Positions 37,514-47,940 of a DNA stretch of 64,000 nucleotides are shown here, piece after piece. This stretch comes from Pseudomonas sp. 31-12 (GTDB lineage Bacteria; Pseudomonadota; Gammaproteobacteria; Pseudomonadales; Pseudomonadaceae), in contig NZ_CP029482.1 in the NCBI RefSeq assembly GCF_003151075.1, positions 3,348,001-3,412,000 on the forward strand, written 5' to 3'. The notes beneath the pieces were generated by a model, which was not told where the DNA came from, ran no database searches, and saw only the letters and a list, made by a program, of their open reading frames with translations. The translations under genes and the position numbers were made by a program. Each line of letters starts with the position of its first letter. Within the stretch, counting starts at the first letter, position 1.

Positions 37514-38857
37514 TCAAATAATCTGTTTCTTATGCCGCTCATAGCGAGCGAGGATGGGTTGCGTACTGATGCCGTGGATCAGAATGCTCAACGCAACCAC
37601 GGACAAGGTCAGGTCCATACACAGCGTCGACACAGACTGGCCCAACCCGTGATTCACGGCATAGAACAGGTAAAACAGACTGCCGATGCCACGTATGCCA
37701 AACCAGCCGATCAACATTCGCTGGCGCCAATCGAGCAATCGCCCCCACGGCATCACTGCGACACTCAAAGGGCGAATCAGGAAAAACAATACCCCGCCGA
37801 GCAGCAGGGCGCGCCAATCCCAGTGAGCGATCAGCACAACGCCGAGCAGCGTAACCAGAAACACTTCCATGGCCCGCTCCACAAGGCTGCCGAAGGCGAG
37901 CATGTCACCCATCATGATGCCCGCGGCGACCTGAGTGTCTTCAAGATTGTCGGTATCGCCATGCACAGCGTGTTGCGGTTCGACGTTCTGGTGACCGACC
38001 ACAGGCTGGACCAAATGCTCGGCCGGCAGTTCGTCACTGTCTGTGGAGCTGACTTCCTCCTGGCGCAATCCGAGGCCGGCGGCGAATACCGACAAAAACC
38101 CGTAGGCGTGGATCGACTCGGCTCCGACATACGCCAACGCGATCAGGGCGAGGGCGAGGTAATCGTTCGGGGACAGCGTGCTGTCATCATTCTTGATACG
38201 CAGCGCCAACGTCAGGCGCCCGATGCCGCGTCCCATCCCGTAACCCGTCAGCAAACCCGCCGGAACGGCCCAGATCAGACTGTGCAACACCCAGTCGCCA
38301 AACCAGCCGGGATTACCCTCGTGTTGCAGCAGGAGCAGGCCAAGGATCACGAACGGAAACGCAATCCCGTCATTGAGCCCGGCTTCACCGGAGAGGCCAA
38401 ACCGCACGCTGTCGTCATCCCGCGCGTCGTTGACTTGGACGAGCGCGGCGAGCACCGGATCGGTAGGCGCCAGGATCGAGCCGATCAGCACTGACGCGCC
38501 CCAAGACAATTGCAGCGCGTAATGCAGCAACAAGCAGATGCCGATGATGGTCAGCAGCATGACCGGGCCGGCCAGGCCGATCGCAATCCTCCAGTTTTTA
38601 TGCTTGAGCGGCGAGCGCAATTTCAGGCCACAGACAAACAACGAAAAGATCACCGCGACTTCCGTCAGGTGCTCCATCCAGATCGAAGCCTCAGCGGTGT
38701 CCAGCTTCAACAGCCCAAACCCGGCCGGCCCGATGGCAGCCCCCAGCACCAGGCACACCGCAGATGTGGTCACCGGCATCCAGCGCAGGTAGGACGAGGT
38801 CAGCGCCAGCGTCAGCAGTACTGCACCCAACACGGCCACCCATAAAATGAAACTCAT
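37514..38857 (-). CDS. Na+/H+ antiporter of the CPA1 (NhaP) type
   Basis: The 447-residue integral membrane protein has about 12 helices. The ion-binding motifs of this superfamily are visible: APTDPVLAALV and GLSGEAGLNDGIAFPF, the Asp in the latter being the exchange site. It exports Na+ or K+ in exchange for H+. A hydrophilic loop of about 40 residues (near residue 275-300, EEVSSTDSDELPAEH) interrupts the helices and may be regulatory. It stands just downstream of the Yip1 gene on the same strand. Confidence 0.9.
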   Translation of the reverse strand: MSFILWVAVLGAVLLTLALTSSYLRWMPVTTSAVCLVLGAAIGPAGFGLLKLDTAEASIWMEHLTEVAVIFSLFVCGLKLRSPLKHKNWRIAIGLAGPVMLLTIIGICLLLHYALQLSWGASVLIGSILAPTDPVLAALVQVNDARDDDSVRFGLSGEAGLNDGIAFPFVILGLLLLQHEGNPGWFGDWVLHSLIWAVPAGLLTGYGMGRGIGRLTLALRIKNDDSTLSPNDYLALALIALAYVGAESIHAYGFLSVFAAGLGLRQEEVSSTDSDELPAEHLVQPVVGHQNVEPQHAVHGDTDNLEDTQVAAGIMMGDMLAFGSLVERAMEVFLVTLLGVVLIAHWDWRALLLGGVLFFLIRPLSVAVMPWGRLLDWRQRMLIGWFGIRGIGSLFYLFYAVNHGLGQSVSTLCMDLTLSVVALSILIHGISTQPILARYERHKKQII

Positions 38858-38903
38858 GTTCGGTTCTCGCAGGGGGTGGGCCGCGTGTGTGGGCCTTTAG
38901 GGA

Positions 38904-39515
38904 TCAACCGACCGTCGCGCGCAGGTATTCAGGCGTCAGCACGTTGAACCACAGCAGAATCATCTCAACCAGAATAGTCACCAAAACGAGAAGGCCGACG
39001 CCCCAGACGCACGCCGCATTCAGCAGGCCTTGCTCCTTGCGTTCGTGCATGAAGGTTGGCAGGCCGACAAACAGCAAAAACGTCGAGTAGAGGGAGGCGG
39101 CGCCCAATACCGCAATCGCCAGCCAGCGACTTGGGTACAGCCCGGCAAACCCGGCCAGAAAGAACGGCGTCGCGGTGTAGGCGGCAAAACCGATGCATTG
39201 ATTGAGGGTCGGCCGCGCGTCGAAGGTGCGCGACATCCAGCGGATGAATCCTCCCATCACAGCCACGCCGGCGATGATGGTGATGTACAGCAGCACGCAG
39301 AGTTGCAGGGCACTTTGGGTGCTGAGCTTGACGGTTTCGTTCTCGGCCAGGCTCCAACCGACATAAGTGGTGCCGATGAACAGGCAGACGGCAGGGATCA
39401 ACGCGAGCAGCAGCAAATGCGCGAGGTAATGGCGCGGGTGTGCTTCCTCTTCGCGACGAATATCCGTCCAGGCGAAGTTGGGTTGGGTGAAGAGTTTGAC
39501 GATAGGTGCGGACAT
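38904..39515 (-). CDS. Yip1 family membrane protein
   Basis: The 203-residue protein has five hydrophobic helices after a short front segment (VKLFTQPNFAWTDIRREEE). The start PNFAW and the later LNQCIGFAAYTATPFFLAG are typical of bacterial Yip1-domain proteins. Its function is unknown. It precedes the antiporter gene by 46 bases, so the two may be co-transcribed. Confidence 0.88.
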   Translation of the reverse strand: MSAPIVKLFTQPNFAWTDIRREEEAHPRHYLAHLLLLALIPAVCLFIGTTYVGWSLAENETVKLSTQSALQLCVLLYITIIAGVAVMGGFIRWMSRTFDARPTLNQCIGFAAYTATPFFLAGFAGLYPSRWLAIAVLGAASLYSTFLLFVGLPTFMHERKEQGLLNAACVWGVGLLVLVTILVEMILLWFNVLTPEYLRATVG

Positions 39516-39612
39516 GACGACCTCCTCGAACGGCCCGTGATGGGGGGGCTAAACGTATTGATCAGGGAGATTTGTCAGGGGTTCATTTTTTTGCGCGCTC
39601 GCTGAGGTCTAT

Positions 39613-39750
39613 GTAGCAACTGCCGAGCATCGCGAGGCTGCGTTCGGCTGCGAAGCAGTCGTAAACCCGGCACGTACGGTTTACCTGAAACATCGTGGCT
39701 GAATGGTTTTACGACTGCTCCGCAGCCTCGCGCTGCTCGGCAGCTGCTAC
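39613..39750. repeat. Large inverted REP-type doublet
   Basis: Arms of about 30 bp (39613-39642 and 39721-39750) are nearly perfect complements around GCCGAGC...GAGGCTGCG, and the core contains GTTCGGCTGCGAAGCAGTCG. It fills the space between the divergent Yip1 gene and the 3' end of the SDR gene. Confidence 0.8.
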
Positions 39751-39760
39751 AAGAAATCGA

Positions 39761-40618
39761 TCACAGCATCGGTTTACCGCCAGTCACGCCATAGCGCTGG
39801 CCCGTGATGTAGCTAGCCTCGTCCGACGCCAGCAGCACATAAATCGGCGCCACTTCCACCGGTTGCCCCGGGCGGCCCAGCGGGGTTTGCGAGCCGAAGT
39901 GCTGCACCTCTTCATCGGGCATGGTCGATACGATCAGCGGCGTCCAGATCGGTCCCGGTGCCACGCTGTTCACACGGATGTTTTTCGGCCCAAGCATCTG
40001 CGCCAGGCCGCCGGTGAAGTTGGCGATCGCGCCTTTGGTTGTGGCGTAAGCGAGGAGAGTAGGTTTGGGCATGTCCGAGTTGATCGAACTGGTGTTGATG
40101 ATCGAACTGCCGGCCTTCATGTGCTTCATTGCGGCCTGGCAAATCCGGAACATGGCCGTGATGTTCACGTCGAAGGTCATCACCCATTCTTCGTCCGGGA
40201 TGTCTTCGAAATTCTCGTGAGTCATCTGGAAGGCCGCGTTGTTGACCAGAATATCGATCCGCCCAAAGCGCTCAACCGTCTTGTCCACCAGAGCCTGGCA
40301 TTGCGCTTTCTGCGCGATATCGCCGGGCAGCAGCACGCATTGGCGTCCGGCCTGTTCGACCCAGCGTGCGGTTTCCTGCGCGTCTTCATGTTCATTGAGG
40401 TAGGCGATTGCGACGTCGGCCCCTTCACGGGCGAAGGCGATGGCCACCGCGCGGCCGATGCCGCTATCTGCCCCGGTGATCAGGGCGATCTTGCCGTCCA
40501 GCCGGCCCGAGCCTTTGTAGCTTTGTTCGCCACAGTCCGGGTACGGCTCCATTTTCTGTTGGGAGCCGGGAACCGGCTGGCCTTGTTTGGGAAAGGGTGG
40601 TTTTGGGTAGTCAGTCAT
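39761..40618 (-). CDS. Short-chain dehydrogenase/reductase, YghA-type with N-terminal extension
   Basis: The 285-residue SDR has a front extension of about 45 residues (TDYPKPPFPKQGQPVPGSQQ), the cofactor motif TGADSGIGRA, NNAAFQ, and the catalytic Tyr-x-x-x-Lys in YATTKGA. This layout matches E. coli YghA/YhdG-type oxidoreductases. The substrate is unknown; such genes are often stress-related. The ATG at 40618 begins MTDYPKPPFP. Confidence 0.9.
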   Translation of the reverse strand: MTDYPKPPFPKQGQPVPGSQQKMEPYPDCGEQSYKGSGRLDGKIALITGADSGIGRAVAIAFAREGADVAIAYLNEHEDAQETARWVEQAGRQCVLLPGDIAQKAQCQALVDKTVERFGRIDILVNNAAFQMTHENFEDIPDEEWVMTFDVNITAMFRICQAAMKHMKAGSSIINTSSINSDMPKPTLLAYATTKGAIANFTGGLAQMLGPKNIRVNSVAPGPIWTPLIVSTMPDEEVQHFGSQTPLGRPGQPVEVAPIYVLLASDEASYITGQRYGVTGGKPML

Positions 40619-40710
40619 GGCAAATCTCCGATCTCGAGGCACAGGATTCAAAGGGTTGACCCTGGTGTTTTGCCATGAGTTCGGTTGGATTTCGTGTTGC
40701 GCAAAAGCAG

Positions 40711-40799
40711 AAGATCGCAGCCTCGTTGCACTCGACAGCTCCTACAGGGAAACGCGAATCCCATGGAGGAGCTGTCGAGTGCAACGAGGCTGCGATCTT
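40711..40799. repeat. Perfect 33-bp inverted repeat
   Basis: The arms 40711-40743 and 40767-40799 are exact complements with a 23-base spacer. They begin AAGATCGCAGCCTCGTTGCA. The right arm runs into TTTGTTTTTT and touches the 3' end of the aminotransferase gene, so the structure may also serve as a terminator. Confidence 0.85.
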
Positions 40800-40805
40800 T
40801 GTTTT

Positions 40806-41954
40806 TTAGCGGTCGAGCAAGCTGCGCTCCATGTGCGCCAATCCTTCTTCCAGCAATGCCCGTGGGCAGCCGAAGTTCAGGCGCACGAATTGCCGGGCGT
40901 TATCGCCGAAATCCAGGCCAGGGCTCAGGCCGACCTTGGCATGGTCCAGGAAAAATTGCTGCGGGTTGTCCAGCCCCAGCGCCGAGCAATCGAGCCACGC
41001 CAGATACGTGCCTTGCGGGATGTTCATCGTCACACCCGGCAAACGGCTGTGAACCGCTTCCACCAGATAATCCCGATTGCCTTGCAGATACGCCTTCAAA
41101 CCCGCCAGCCACGGGCCGCCTTCGCTGTAAGCCACGCGAGTCGCTTCCATGCCCAGCGGGTTGACGCTGTCGACCATGCCGCAACGGGCATGATTGACCC
41201 GCGCCCGCACCGCCGAGTCCTGAATGATCATGAAGGAGGTTTTCAATCCGGCAATGTTGTACGCCTTGCTCGCCGACATCAGGGTGATGGTGCGCTTAGC
41301 GATCTCAGGGCTGAGCGAAGCCGTGGGGATGTGCACGCGCCCGTCGAAGCACAGCTCGGCGTGAATCTCGTCAGAGATGATCCACGCGTTGTGTTCAAGG
41401 CAGATATCGGCCACCGCTTGCAGCTCTTCCCGTGGGAAAACCTTACCCAGCGGGTTATGCGGGTTGCTCAGCAAAAGTGCACCACCGCCTTTCAGTGCCT
41501 GACTCAAGGCCTCGATCTGAGTGCCATAGGTGCCGTCGGCCAACGCGTCGAACTCCAGTTCAACCTTGTTCAAACCCCAATGGCCCGGGGCATGGCGCAG
41601 CGGCGGGTAGTTCGGCACCTGGACAACCACGTTCTGTTGCGGCTCGACCAGCGCCTTCAGCGCCATGTTGAAACCCGACTCCACGCCCGGTAGGAAGATC
41701 AGTTCCTCCGGCAGTACGCGCCAGGCGTATTTGTTCCAGAGGTCGGCGACGATGGCGGCGCGCAAATTGTCCTGAGGCACGCTGTAACCGACCATCGGGT
41801 GTTCCAGGCGTTTACGCAGGGCTTGCAGGATGACCGGCGGCGCGGCGAAGTCCATGTCGGCGACCCACATCGGCAACACGTCGGCCGGGTAGCGGCTCCA
41901 CTTGGTACTGCCGGTGTCGTGGCGGTCGAACACCTGATCAAAATCGAAGGTCAT
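40806..41954 (-). CDS. PatB/MalY-type aminotransferase (putative C-S lyase)
   Basis: The 382-residue PLP enzyme of fold type I begins MTFDFDQVFDRHDTGSTKW and has PMWVADMDFA, the typical MalY/PatB start. The PLP lysine is in SASKAYNIAGLK. These enzymes cleave cystathionine or cysteine conjugates, and some members act on volatile thiol precursors. It has no adjacent partner. The start at 41954 is preferred; an ATG at 41966 in frame is possible. Confidence 0.9.
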   Translation of the reverse strand: MTFDFDQVFDRHDTGSTKWSRYPADVLPMWVADMDFAAPPVILQALRKRLEHPMVGYSVPQDNLRAAIVADLWNKYAWRVLPEELIFLPGVESGFNMALKALVEPQQNVVVQVPNYPPLRHAPGHWGLNKVELEFDALADGTYGTQIEALSQALKGGGALLLSNPHNPLGKVFPREELQAVADICLEHNAWIISDEIHAELCFDGRVHIPTASLSPEIAKRTITLMSASKAYNIAGLKTSFMIIQDSAVRARVNHARCGMVDSVNPLGMEATRVAYSEGGPWLAGLKAYLQGNRDYLVEAVHSRLPGVTMNIPQGTYLAWLDCSALGLDNPQQFFLDHAKVGLSPGLDFGDNARQFVRLNFGCPRALLEEGLAHMERSLLDR

Positions 41955-42047
41955 GCTCAGTCTCATAAAGGCCGGTTGGATATGGCGCCCATGATAATCG
42001 CCAAGCCCCGTGGGAGCGAGACGGTAATAGTCCGAACAACACAAAAC

Positions 42048-42140
42048 CCTGTGGGAGCGGGCTTGCCCGCGATGGCGGTGGGTCAGTCAACATGATGCCG
42101 GGTGTGCCGACGCTATCGCGGGCAAGCCCGCTCCCACAGG
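42048..42140. repeat. Perfect REP pair upstream of fdnG
   Basis: Arms of 26 bp (42048-42073 and 42115-42140) of the GTGGGAGCGGGCTTGCCCGC type are exact complements. The rest of the stretch between the aminotransferase and fdnG (41955-42307) contains only a partial REP unit near 42010 and a small hairpin, ACCCGG-N8-CCGGGT, at 42265-42284. Confidence 0.85.
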
Positions 42141-42307
42141 TTGTGGTGTGATGCCTGACGACACCGTGCTGCCCGATGGTCGGTTTTCATGCAGTCAGTT
42201 CTCCCATTGGCTAGAGTTTCAAATGTCGGTAGCTACGCTGCCGGCACCGTGATCGTCCAGATAAACCCGGCAAAAGTACCGGGTCTCCACCTGATCAGGA
42301 GTGCACG

Positions 42308-45300
42308 ATGGACCTCAACCGTCGTCAGTTCTTCAAGGTCGCTGGTATCGGCCTTGCGGGCTCGAGCCTCGGCGCGCTGGGCATGCTCCCGGCGCCTGCC
42401 TTCGCCGAGCAGGTACGCCATTTCAAACTCGCCCACACCCATGAAACCCGCAACACCTGCCCGTACTGCTCGGTCGGCTGCGGGTTGATCATGTACAGCC
42501 AGGGCGATACCGCCAAGAACGTCGCGCAGAGCATCATCCACATCGAAGGCGATGCCGACCACCCGGTCAACCGCGGCACGCTGTGCCCCAAAGGCGCGGG
42601 CCTGCTCGACTTCATTCACAGCCCCGGGCGCCTGCAGTATCCGCAAGTGCGCAAGCCCGGCAGCAGCGAGTGGACGCGCATCTCCTGGGATGAAGCGCTG
42701 GACCGCGTGGCCGACCTGATGAAGGCCGACCGCGACGCCAACTTCATCGAGAAGAACGACAAGGGCCAAACGGTGAACCGCTGGCTGACCACCGGTTTCC
42801 TCGCGGCTTCGGCGGCGTCCAACGAAGCGGGCTACATCACCCACAAGGTCATACGCAGTCTCGGCATGCTGGGGTTTGATAACCAGGCGCGTGTCTGACA
42901 CGGCCCGACGGTGGCAAGTCTTGCCCCGACGTACGGCCGTGGTGCCATGACCAATCACTGGACCGATATCGCCAACGCGAATCTGATCCTGGTGATGGGC
43001 GGCAACGCAGCAGAAGCGCACCCGTGCGGTTTCAAATGGGTGACCGAAGCCAAGGCGCACAACAAGGCGCGTCTGATCGTGGTCGACCCGCGTTTTACCC
43101 GGACCGCCTCGGTGGCCGATTATTACGCGCCGATCCGTACCGGCACCGACATCGCCTTCATGGGCGGGCTGATCAATTACCTGCTGACCGAGGACAAGAT
43201 CCAGCACGAGTACGTGCGCAATTACACCGACGTATCGTTCATTGTCAAAGCCGGGTATGGCTTCGAGGACGGCATTTTCAGTGGTTACGACGTGGCCAAG
43301 CGGGCGTATACCGACAAGTCCGGCTGGGGTTATGAACTCGGCGAGGACGGCTTCGTCAAGGTCGACCCGACCCTGCATGACCCGCACTGCGTCTATCAAT
43401 TGATGAAGCAGCATTACAGCCGCTACAACATCGAACTGGCGAGCCAGATTTGCGGAATGCCGGTCGATGCCATGCAGAAGATCTGGGAAGAAATCGCCAC
43501 CTGCTCGCAACCGGGCAAGACCATGACGATTCTCTATGCGCTGGGCTGGACCCAGCACTCGATCGGCTCGCAAATCATCCGCAGCGCGGCGATGGTGCAA
43601 CTGCTGTTGGGCAACGTCGGCATGCCGGGCGGCGGCGTCAACGCCTTGCGCGGGCACTCCAACATCCAGGGGCTGACCGACCTCGGCTTGCTGTCCAACT
43701 CGCTGCCGGGCTACCTGACCCTGCCGGGTGATGCCGAGCAGGATTACACCGCCTACATCACCAAACGCACGCAAATGCCGTTGCGTCCGGGGCAACTGTC
43801 CTACTGGCAGAACTACAGCAAATTCCACGTCAGCCTGATGAAAGCCTGGTACCGCGACAACGCCACGCTGGAGAACAACTGGGCTTACGACTATTTGCCG
43901 AAACTGGACATTCCCAACTACGACATCCTCAAGGTGTTCGATTTGATGGGCCAGGGCAAGGTCAACGGCTATATGTGCCAGGGCTTCAACCCCATCGCCG
44001 CGCTGCCTGACAAAAACCGCGTGATGGCGGCACTGGCCAAGCTGAAATGGCTGGTGGTGATGGACCCGCTGTCCACCGAAACCTCAGAGTTCTGGCGCAA
44101 TGTCGGGCCGTACAACGATGTGGAAACCGCCGGTATCCAGACCGAAGTGATTCGCCTGCCCACCACCTGTTTCGCCGAGGAGGACGGCTCGCTGGTCAAC
44201 AGCAGCCGCTGGTTGCAATGGCACTGGAAAGGCGCCGACGGACCGGGCGAAGCGCGCACCGACGTGCAGATCATGAGCGAGTTGTTCCTGCGCCTGCGCC
44301 AGCGCTATCAAGCCAAGGGCGGCGCTTATCCCGACCCGATCCTCAAACTGTCGTGGCCGTACAAGATTGCCGACGAACCCTCGCCGGAAGAACTGGCGCG
44401 AGAAATCAACGGCTATGCCACTGCCGATTTCACTGATGCCACCGGCGCGACAATCAAGAGCAACGCGCAACTGGCCGGTTTCGGCCAGCTCAAGGACGAC
44501 GGCAGCACGGCTGCCGGTTGCTGGATTTTCTGCGGCAGCTGGACCGAGACCGGCAACCAGATGGCCCGGCGCGACAACAACGACCCATACGGCATGCATC
44601 AACATCAGGGCTGGGCCTGGGCCTGGCCGGCCAACCGGCGGATTCTCTACAACCGCGCTTCGGCCGACCCGCAAGGCAAACCGTGGGACGAGAAAAAGCG
44701 CCTGGTGTGGTGGAACGGCAAAGCCTGGGGCGGCACCGACGTGCCGGACTTCAAGGCTGACACGCCACCGGAAGCCGGGATGAATCCGTTCATCATGAAC
44801 CCCGAAGGCGTCGCGCGATTCTTCGCCGTCGACAAGATGAACGAGGGCCCATTCCCCGAGCATTACGAGCCGTTCGAAACCCCGATCGGTATCAACCCGC
44901 TGCACCCGCAAAACAAGAAAGCCACCAGCAACCCGGCGGCGCGGATCTTCGATTCGGTGTGGGATTCCCTCGGGGTCGCCAAGGACTATCCGTACGCGGC
45001 GACGAGCTATCGCTTGACCGAGCATTTCCACTTCTGGAGCAAGCATTGCAAGCTCAATGCGATTTCCCAGCCGGAACAATTCGTCGAGATCGGTGAAGTG
45101 CTGGCCAAGGAGAAAGGCATCGTGGCCGGCGATCGGGTCCGCGTCAGTTCCAAGCGCGGGCATATCGAAGCGGTGGCGGTGGTGACCAAGCGGATCCGTC
45201 CGTTGCAGGTCAACAATCAGGTGGTGCACCAGATCGGCATCCCGCTGCACTGGGGATTCACCGGCCTCACGCGCCACGGTTACCTGACCAACACCCTGGT

Positions 45301-45373
45301 GCCGTTCCTCGGCGATGGCAACACACAGACCCCGGAATCCAAGTCATTCCTGGTCAACGTGGAGAAAGTCTAA
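42308..45373 (+). CDS. fdnG: Formate dehydrogenase-N/O alpha subunit (selenoprotein, Tat-exported)
   Basis: The gene reads through an in-frame TGA at 42896-42898, giving 1021 residues, the usual FdnG/FdoG size. The TGA lies in NNQARV-U-HGPTVASLAP, exactly where E. coli FdnG has selenocysteine 196 (here 197). A twin-arginine signal (NRRQFFKVAG) opens the protein, and TCPYCSVGCG ligates a [4Fe-4S] cluster. The enzyme oxidises formate in the periplasm at a molybdenum/tungsten bis-MGD centre. AGGAG precedes the ATG. Automated calling would cut it into two pieces, 42308-42898 and one starting about 42911. The H, I and E genes follow without gaps. Confidence 0.96.
42896..42941 (+). promoter_or_regulatory. 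Bacterial SECIS element directly after the fdnG UGA codon
   Basis: The stretch after the TGA folds with a 7-bp lower stem (42899-42905 with 42935-42941). The apical stem is GG-[bulged U 42912]-GGCA, paired with TGCC-CC, and the loop is AGUCU (42917-42921). The bulged U and the GU in the loop are the SelB recognition features of the E. coli fdhF/fdnG SECIS. Confidence 0.9.
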
Positions 45374-46309
45374 ATGGCCAGCCAAGACATCATCGCCCGT
45401 TCGGCCACTACGACTGTTTCGCCTTCGGTGCGCAATCAGGAGGAAGTGGCCAAGCTGATTGACACCACCAAGTGCATCGGCTGCAAGGCCTGCCAGGTCG
45501 CCTGCTCGGAATGGAACGAGCTGCGTGACGAGGTCGGCCACAACCTCGGCACCTACGACAACCCGCAGGACCTCAGCGCAGAAACCTGGACCCTGATGCG
45601 CTTCACCGAGCATGAAACCGATGCCGGCAACCTCGAATGGCTGATCCGCAAGGACGGCTGCATGCATTGCGCCGAACCCGGTTGCCTGGCGGCGTGCCCA
45701 AGCCCGGGAGCGATCATCAAGCACGCCAATGGCATCGTCGATTTCGATCAGGACCATTGCATCGGCTGCGGTTATTGCATCACCGGTTGCCCGTTCAACA
45801 TTCCACGGATCTCGCAAAAGGATCACAAGGCCTACAAATGCACCTTGTGTTCAGACCGCGTTGAAGTGGGGCTGGAACCGGCCTGCGTGAAAACCTGCCC
45901 GACCGGCGCGATCGTGTTCGGCACCAAGGAAGACATGAAGGAGCACGCCGCCGAACGCATTGTCGACCTGAAAAGCCGCGGCTTCGATCACGCCGGTTTG
46001 TACGACCCCGAAGGCGTGGGCGGCACGCACGTCATGTACGTGCTGCATCACGCGGACACGCCGACGCTCTACGCCGGTTTGCCGGGCAGCCCGACGATCA
46101 GCCCGTTGGTGGAATTGTGGAAGGGTGTGAGCAAACCCTTGGGCTTGCTGGCGATGGGCCTGGCGGTGCTGGCCGGGTTCTTCCACTACGTGCGCGTCGG
46201 CCCGCAAGTGGTTGAAGAGGATGAGTTGCCGCCGCTCAACGACCCGGCGGTGCATGAAGTCGATCCATCGGTGCACACCTTTGATCCGCGCGGGGAGGAC
46301 AGACCATGA
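45374..46309 (+). CDS. fdnH: Formate dehydrogenase beta subunit (iron-sulfur)
   Basis: The 311-residue protein has four ferredoxin-like cysteine clusters ([61 protein letters not shown]). A C-terminal membrane anchor ([21 protein letters not shown]) follows. It transfers electrons from the FdnG centre to the cytochrome b subunit. It begins directly after the fdnG stop and overlaps fdnI by four bases. Confidence 0.95.
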   Translation: MASQDIIARSATTTVSPSVRNQEEVAKLIDTTKCIGCKACQVACSEWNELRDEVGHNLGTYDNPQDLSAETWTLMRFTEHETDAGNLEWLIRKDGCMHCAEPGCLAACPSPGAIIKHANGIVDFDQDHCIGCGYCITGCPFNIPRISQKDHKAYKCTLCSDRVEVGLEPACVKTCPTGAIVFGTKEDMKEHAAERIVDLKSRGFDHAGLYDPEGVGGTHVMYVLHHADTPTLYAGLPGSPTISPLVELWKGVSKPLGLLAMGLAVLAGFFHYVRVGPQVVEEDELPPLNDPAVHEVDPSVHTFDPRGEDRP

Positions 46310-46959
46310 TCCGCAGACAGATCCTGCGCTACACCTCGAACCAGCGTACCAATCACTGGCTGGTGGCGATTCTGTTTTTCATGGCGGCGCTGTCGGGGCT
46401 GGCGTTGTTTCATCCGGCGCTGTTCTGGCTCAGCCATCTGTTCGGCGGCGGACCGTGGACGCGCATCCTGCACCCGTTCATGGGGGTGGTGATGTTTGTG
46501 CTGTTCCTTGGTCTGGTGATCCAGTTCTTTCGAGCGAATTTCTTTATCAGCAATGACCGCTTGTGGCTCCGGCGCGTCGGGCGGGTGATGCGCAACGAAG
46601 AAGAGGACGTGCCGCCCATCGGCAAGTACAACCCGGGGCAGAAACTGCTGTTCTGGATCTTGCTGCTGTGCATGCTGGTGTTGCTGTTCAGCGGGTTGGT
46701 GATCTGGCGTGCATATTTCAGCGAATACTTCGGCATCACCTCGATTCGCTGGGCGATGCTGCTGCATGCAGTGGCCGGTTTTGTGCTGGTGCTGAGCATC
46801 ATCATCCACATCTACGCCGGCCTCTGGATCAAAGGCTCGGTCAGCGCCATGGTGCATGGCGGGGTCAGCCGGGCTTGGGCGAGAAAACATCATGAACTCT
46901 GGTATCGGGAAGTGACCCGGGACGAGCACCCTGATCCGCCGATCAACAAAAAAGGATAA
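46306..46959 (+). CDS. fdnI: Formate dehydrogenase gamma subunit (cytochrome b556)
   Basis: The 217-residue protein has four membrane helices and conserved histidines for two haems ([45 protein letters not shown]). It passes electrons to the quinone pool. The ATGA overlap with fdnH indicates coupling. The next gene, fdhE, starts four bases later. Confidence 0.95.
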   Translation: MIRRQILRYTSNQRTNHWLVAILFFMAALSGLALFHPALFWLSHLFGGGPWTRILHPFMGVVMFVLFLGLVIQFFRANFFISNDRLWLRRVGRVMRNEEEDVPPIGKYNPGQKLLFWILLLCMLVLLFSGLVIWRAYFSEYFGITSIRWAMLLHAVAGFVLVLSIIIHIYAGLWIKGSVSAMVHGGVSRAWARKHHELWYREVTRDEHPDPPINKKG

Positions 46960-46963
46960 CGAC

Positions 46964-47890
46964 TTGGCGACGATTCTTGAGCCGGGAGAGATCGAAGCGG
47001 CGGCGGGTTCACCACCGTTCCTGCACCTGCCACCGAGCAACCTGTTCGCGTTGCGGGCGTTGCGTCTGGAGAAACTCGCGGAAGGGCACCCGCTGGCTGA
47101 TTACCTGCGACTGGTGATCGACCTGTGCCGCGCCCAGCAGAACCTGTTGGACGATCCACCGTTGACTAACCCGCTTGATCCTGAACGCCTTCAAGTGTGC
47201 CAACAACACGGTTTGCCACCGTTCGCCGCCGACAGTCTGGTGCGCGAGGACACCTGGTTGGCGTATCTCGATGCCTTGTTGCAGCGATACTCGCCATCGC
47301 CACACTCTGCTGTCGAGAAAGCCGTCGCCACCTTGCGCAACGCCAATAGCGGGCAACGCAAAGCCTGGGCAATCGCCTTGGTCAGCGGCCAATATTCGAT
47401 GCTGCCGGCGGCGCTGGTGCCGTTCCTCGGCGCGGCATTGCAAGCCGCTTTTAGTCACTGGCTACTGAGTACGCCAAACCTCGTACTGAAACCCGGCGAC
47501 AGCCTCAGCCAGTGCCCGGCCTGTGGTTCGCCGGCCATGGCCGGAGTCATCCGTCACCGTGGCAAACACAACGGTTTGCGGTATCTGGTGTGTTCGTTGT
47601 GCGCCTGCGAATGGCACGTGGTGCGGGTCAAATGCGTGTATTGCGAACAAAGCAAAGGCCTGGAATACGTCAGCCTCGATGACGACCGCCATGCCGCCAA
47701 TCAAGCGCCATTGCGCGCCGAAACCTGCCCCGGCTGCCACAGCTACCTGAAACTGCTGTACCTGGAAAACGACGCCGAAGCCGAAGCGCTTTCCACTGAC
47801 CTGACCAGCCTGATGCTGGACATGCGGCTGGAACAGGAAGGCTACGTGCGCCCGGCGCCAAATCTTCTGCTGGCACCCGGAGGCGACTAA
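46964..47890 (+). CDS. fdhE: Formate dehydrogenase accessory protein FdhE
   Basis: The 308-residue cytoplasmic protein has four CxxC pairs in its C-terminal half ([35 protein letters not shown]) for metal binding, as in FdhE. FdhE is needed for activity of the respiratory formate dehydrogenases before Tat export. It starts with a TTG four bases after the fdnI stop; AAAGGA lies 8 bases upstream, inside the end of fdnI. Confidence 0.9.
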   Translation: MATILEPGEIEAAAGSPPFLHLPPSNLFALRALRLEKLAEGHPLADYLRLVIDLCRAQQNLLDDPPLTNPLDPERLQVCQQHGLPPFAADSLVREDTWLAYLDALLQRYSPSPHSAVEKAVATLRNANSGQRKAWAIALVSGQYSMLPAALVPFLGAALQAAFSHWLLSTPNLVLKPGDSLSQCPACGSPAMAGVIRHRGKHNGLRYLVCSLCACEWHVVRVKCVYCEQSKGLEYVSLDDDRHAANQAPLRAETCPGCHSYLKLLYLENDAEAEALSTDLTSLMLDMRLEQEGYVRPAPNLLLAPGGD

Positions 47891-47940
47891 GCACAACGGC
47901 TACACTCAGGCGCGACAGTCAACGTTTGCGGGAGCGCCTG

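Noticed and set aside
42308..42898. Reading fdnG as two genes, or as a pseudogene with a premature stop
   Set aside because: The TGA aligns with the family's selenocysteine position, a SECIS hairpin follows at once, and selA, selB and selC are adjacent.
42233..43828. Antisense open frame of 531 codons opposite fdnG
   Set aside because: It covers the conserved selenoprotein gene entirely and its translation is low-complexity, without a known motif.
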